From Actinomycetes bacterium (lineage in GTDB: Bacteria > Actinomycetota > Acidimicrobiia > Acidimicrobiales > Microtrichaceae): DNA of 5,170 nt. The first letter of the stretch is position 1; each line of letters opens with the position of its first letter. The notes below the pieces were generated by a model, which saw nothing but the letters and a program-made list of their open reading frames with translations, did not search any database and was not told the DNA's origin. The stretch covers positions 1 to 5,170 of the forward strand of contig JAEYSR010000017.1 of assembly GCA_023434535.1 (NCBI GenBank), in the 5' to 3' direction. Positions 4,439 through 5,170 of the stretch are shown piece after piece. Position numbers and translations under genes: made by a program.

Positions 4439-5170
4439 TCAGGCGGTGCGGGTGACCCGCACCGGCAGCTCTCGGGGACCACGGACCTGTCCGGTCGACC
4501 ACCGCACCCCGGCGGGGTCGGCCAGCTCGTAGTCGGGCACCCGCTTCAGCCACTCCTCGATGGCGATGCGCAGCTCCATGCGGGCGAGGTTCGATCCGAG
4601 GCAGCGGTGGATGCCGAGACCGAAGGCGGCGTGGCGGTTCTTGCGCCGGTCGATGACGAACTCGTCGGCGTCCTCGAACGCCTCGGGGTCCCGGTTGGCC
4701 GCCGGGAACGGCAGCAGGACCCAGTCGTCCTTCTTGACCGGGCAGCCGCCCAGCTCGGTGTCCTCGGCCACCATGCGGGCCATCGTGACCGGCGCGTAGT
4801 AGCGCAGGAACTCCTCGACGGCGAAGGTCATCAGCTCGGGCTCGTCGATCAGCCGGCGCCGGTCCCCGGGGTTCTGCGCCAGGTGCCACAGCGACGCACC
4901 GATCGCCGACCAGGTGGTGTCGATGCCGGCGATGAGGGCGAGTGCGACGGTCCCCTCCACGTGCTCGTCGGTGAGCGGCTCGCCGCCGATCTCCTGGCCG
5001 AGCAGGTAGGACACGAGGTCGTCGGTCGGGTTCTCCCGGTGCCGGGCGATGATGTCCTTGAGGTAGAAGACCATCGTCTCCTCCTCGTCGATCGGCCCGG
5101 ACTGACCCGGCTTCTCCAGGATCCGGTGGATGAACACCCGGAAGCGGTCGCCGTCCTCCTTGGGGACGCC
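4439..5170 (-). CDS. Cytochrome P450, C-terminal part (5' end outside window)
   Basis: The minus-strand frame is open from the window edge to TGA at 4441-4439, giving 243 residues, about 60% of a normal bacterial P450 (about 400). The upstream sequence GVPKEDGDRFR is P450-like, so the true start lies beyond the window; the GTG at 5137 is internal. In fragment numbering: I-helix oxygen-activation motif AGIDTT (81-86), K-helix ExxR as EFLR (120-123), and haem-binding loop FGLGIHRCLG (183-192) with Cys190 as the iron ligand. It is a soluble class I type enzyme: no reductase domain is attached and a ferredoxin gene follows 25 bases after its stop. It inserts one atom of O2 into an organic substrate, unknown here. 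The C-terminal signature STGQVRGPRELPV recalls a group of actinobacterial and proteobacterial P450s, but I cannot give a CYP family number safely. Confidence 0.93.
   Translation of the reverse strand, partial: GVPKEDGDRFRVFIHRILEKPGQSGPIDEEETMVFYLKDIIARHRENPTDDLVSYLLGQEIGGEPLTDEHVEGTVALALIAGIDTTWSAIGASLWHLAQNPGDRRRLIDEPELMTFAVEEFLRYYAPVTMARMVAEDTELGGCPVKKDDWVLLPFPAANRDPEAFEDADEFVIDRRKNRHAAFGLGIHRCLGSNLARMELRIAIEEWLKRVPDYELADPAGVRWSTGQVRGPRELPVRVTRTA

Noticed and set aside
5135..5137. GTG at 5137 as the start of a short P450
   Set aside because: The frame remains open to the window edge with P450-like residues (GVPKEDGDRFR) before it, and a start here would omit the N-terminal 40% of the enzyme.

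Overview
The window is GC-rich (roughly 70% by eye), densely coding and strongly biased to G or C at third codon positions. Protein styles also point to a high-GC actinobacterium: an Asp/Ser linker behind a lipoprotein Cys, a stand-alone AbiEi-type DNA-binding protein, and a P450 with its own small ferredoxin. Acidimicrobiia or a relative is my guess, but it is inference and no rRNA or other marker is present. No tRNA, rRNA, CRISPR array or insertion sequence was seen.

Left end (1-594). A minus-strand gene, cut by the window edge, encodes the N-terminal winged-helix part of an AbiEi-family (type IV antitoxin-like) protein. It starts at 262. Upstream of it, 263-594 has no gene but holds two striking things: a perfect 14-bp palindrome (302-315) and a tandem array of four about 43-bp imperfect palindromes (358-587, plus a truncated copy at 339). 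Each unit can fold into a long two-part hairpin. This array is the least explained structure in the window.

Centre (595-3091, minus strand). A complete polar amino acid ABC importer reads in the order lipoprotein substrate-binding protein (3091 to 2267), permease (2165 to 1362), ATPase (1356 to 595). A strong GC hairpin sits right after the binding-protein stop, which fits the usual need for more binding protein than membrane parts. The permease stop lies within the ATPase ribosome-binding region, so these two are probably translationally coupled. There is one permease gene, so the membrane part is probably a homodimer.

Right half (3336-5170). A 244-bp divergent intergenic region separates the importer from a plus-strand gene of the PF10118 'predicted metal-dependent hydrolase' family. 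Its conserved acidic and His residues form the set E, ExxH, E, ExxH, as in ferritin-like di-iron proteins. It runs tail-to-tail, with a 17-bp overlap, into a minus-strand pair: a cytochrome P450 (cut at its N-terminus by the window edge) followed by a 64-residue ferredoxin whose second cluster Cys is His. P450 and ferredoxin probably form one operon in which the ferredoxin feeds electrons to the P450. The candidate di-iron protein next door may belong to the same oxidative pathway, but it is on the other strand and that link is only positional.
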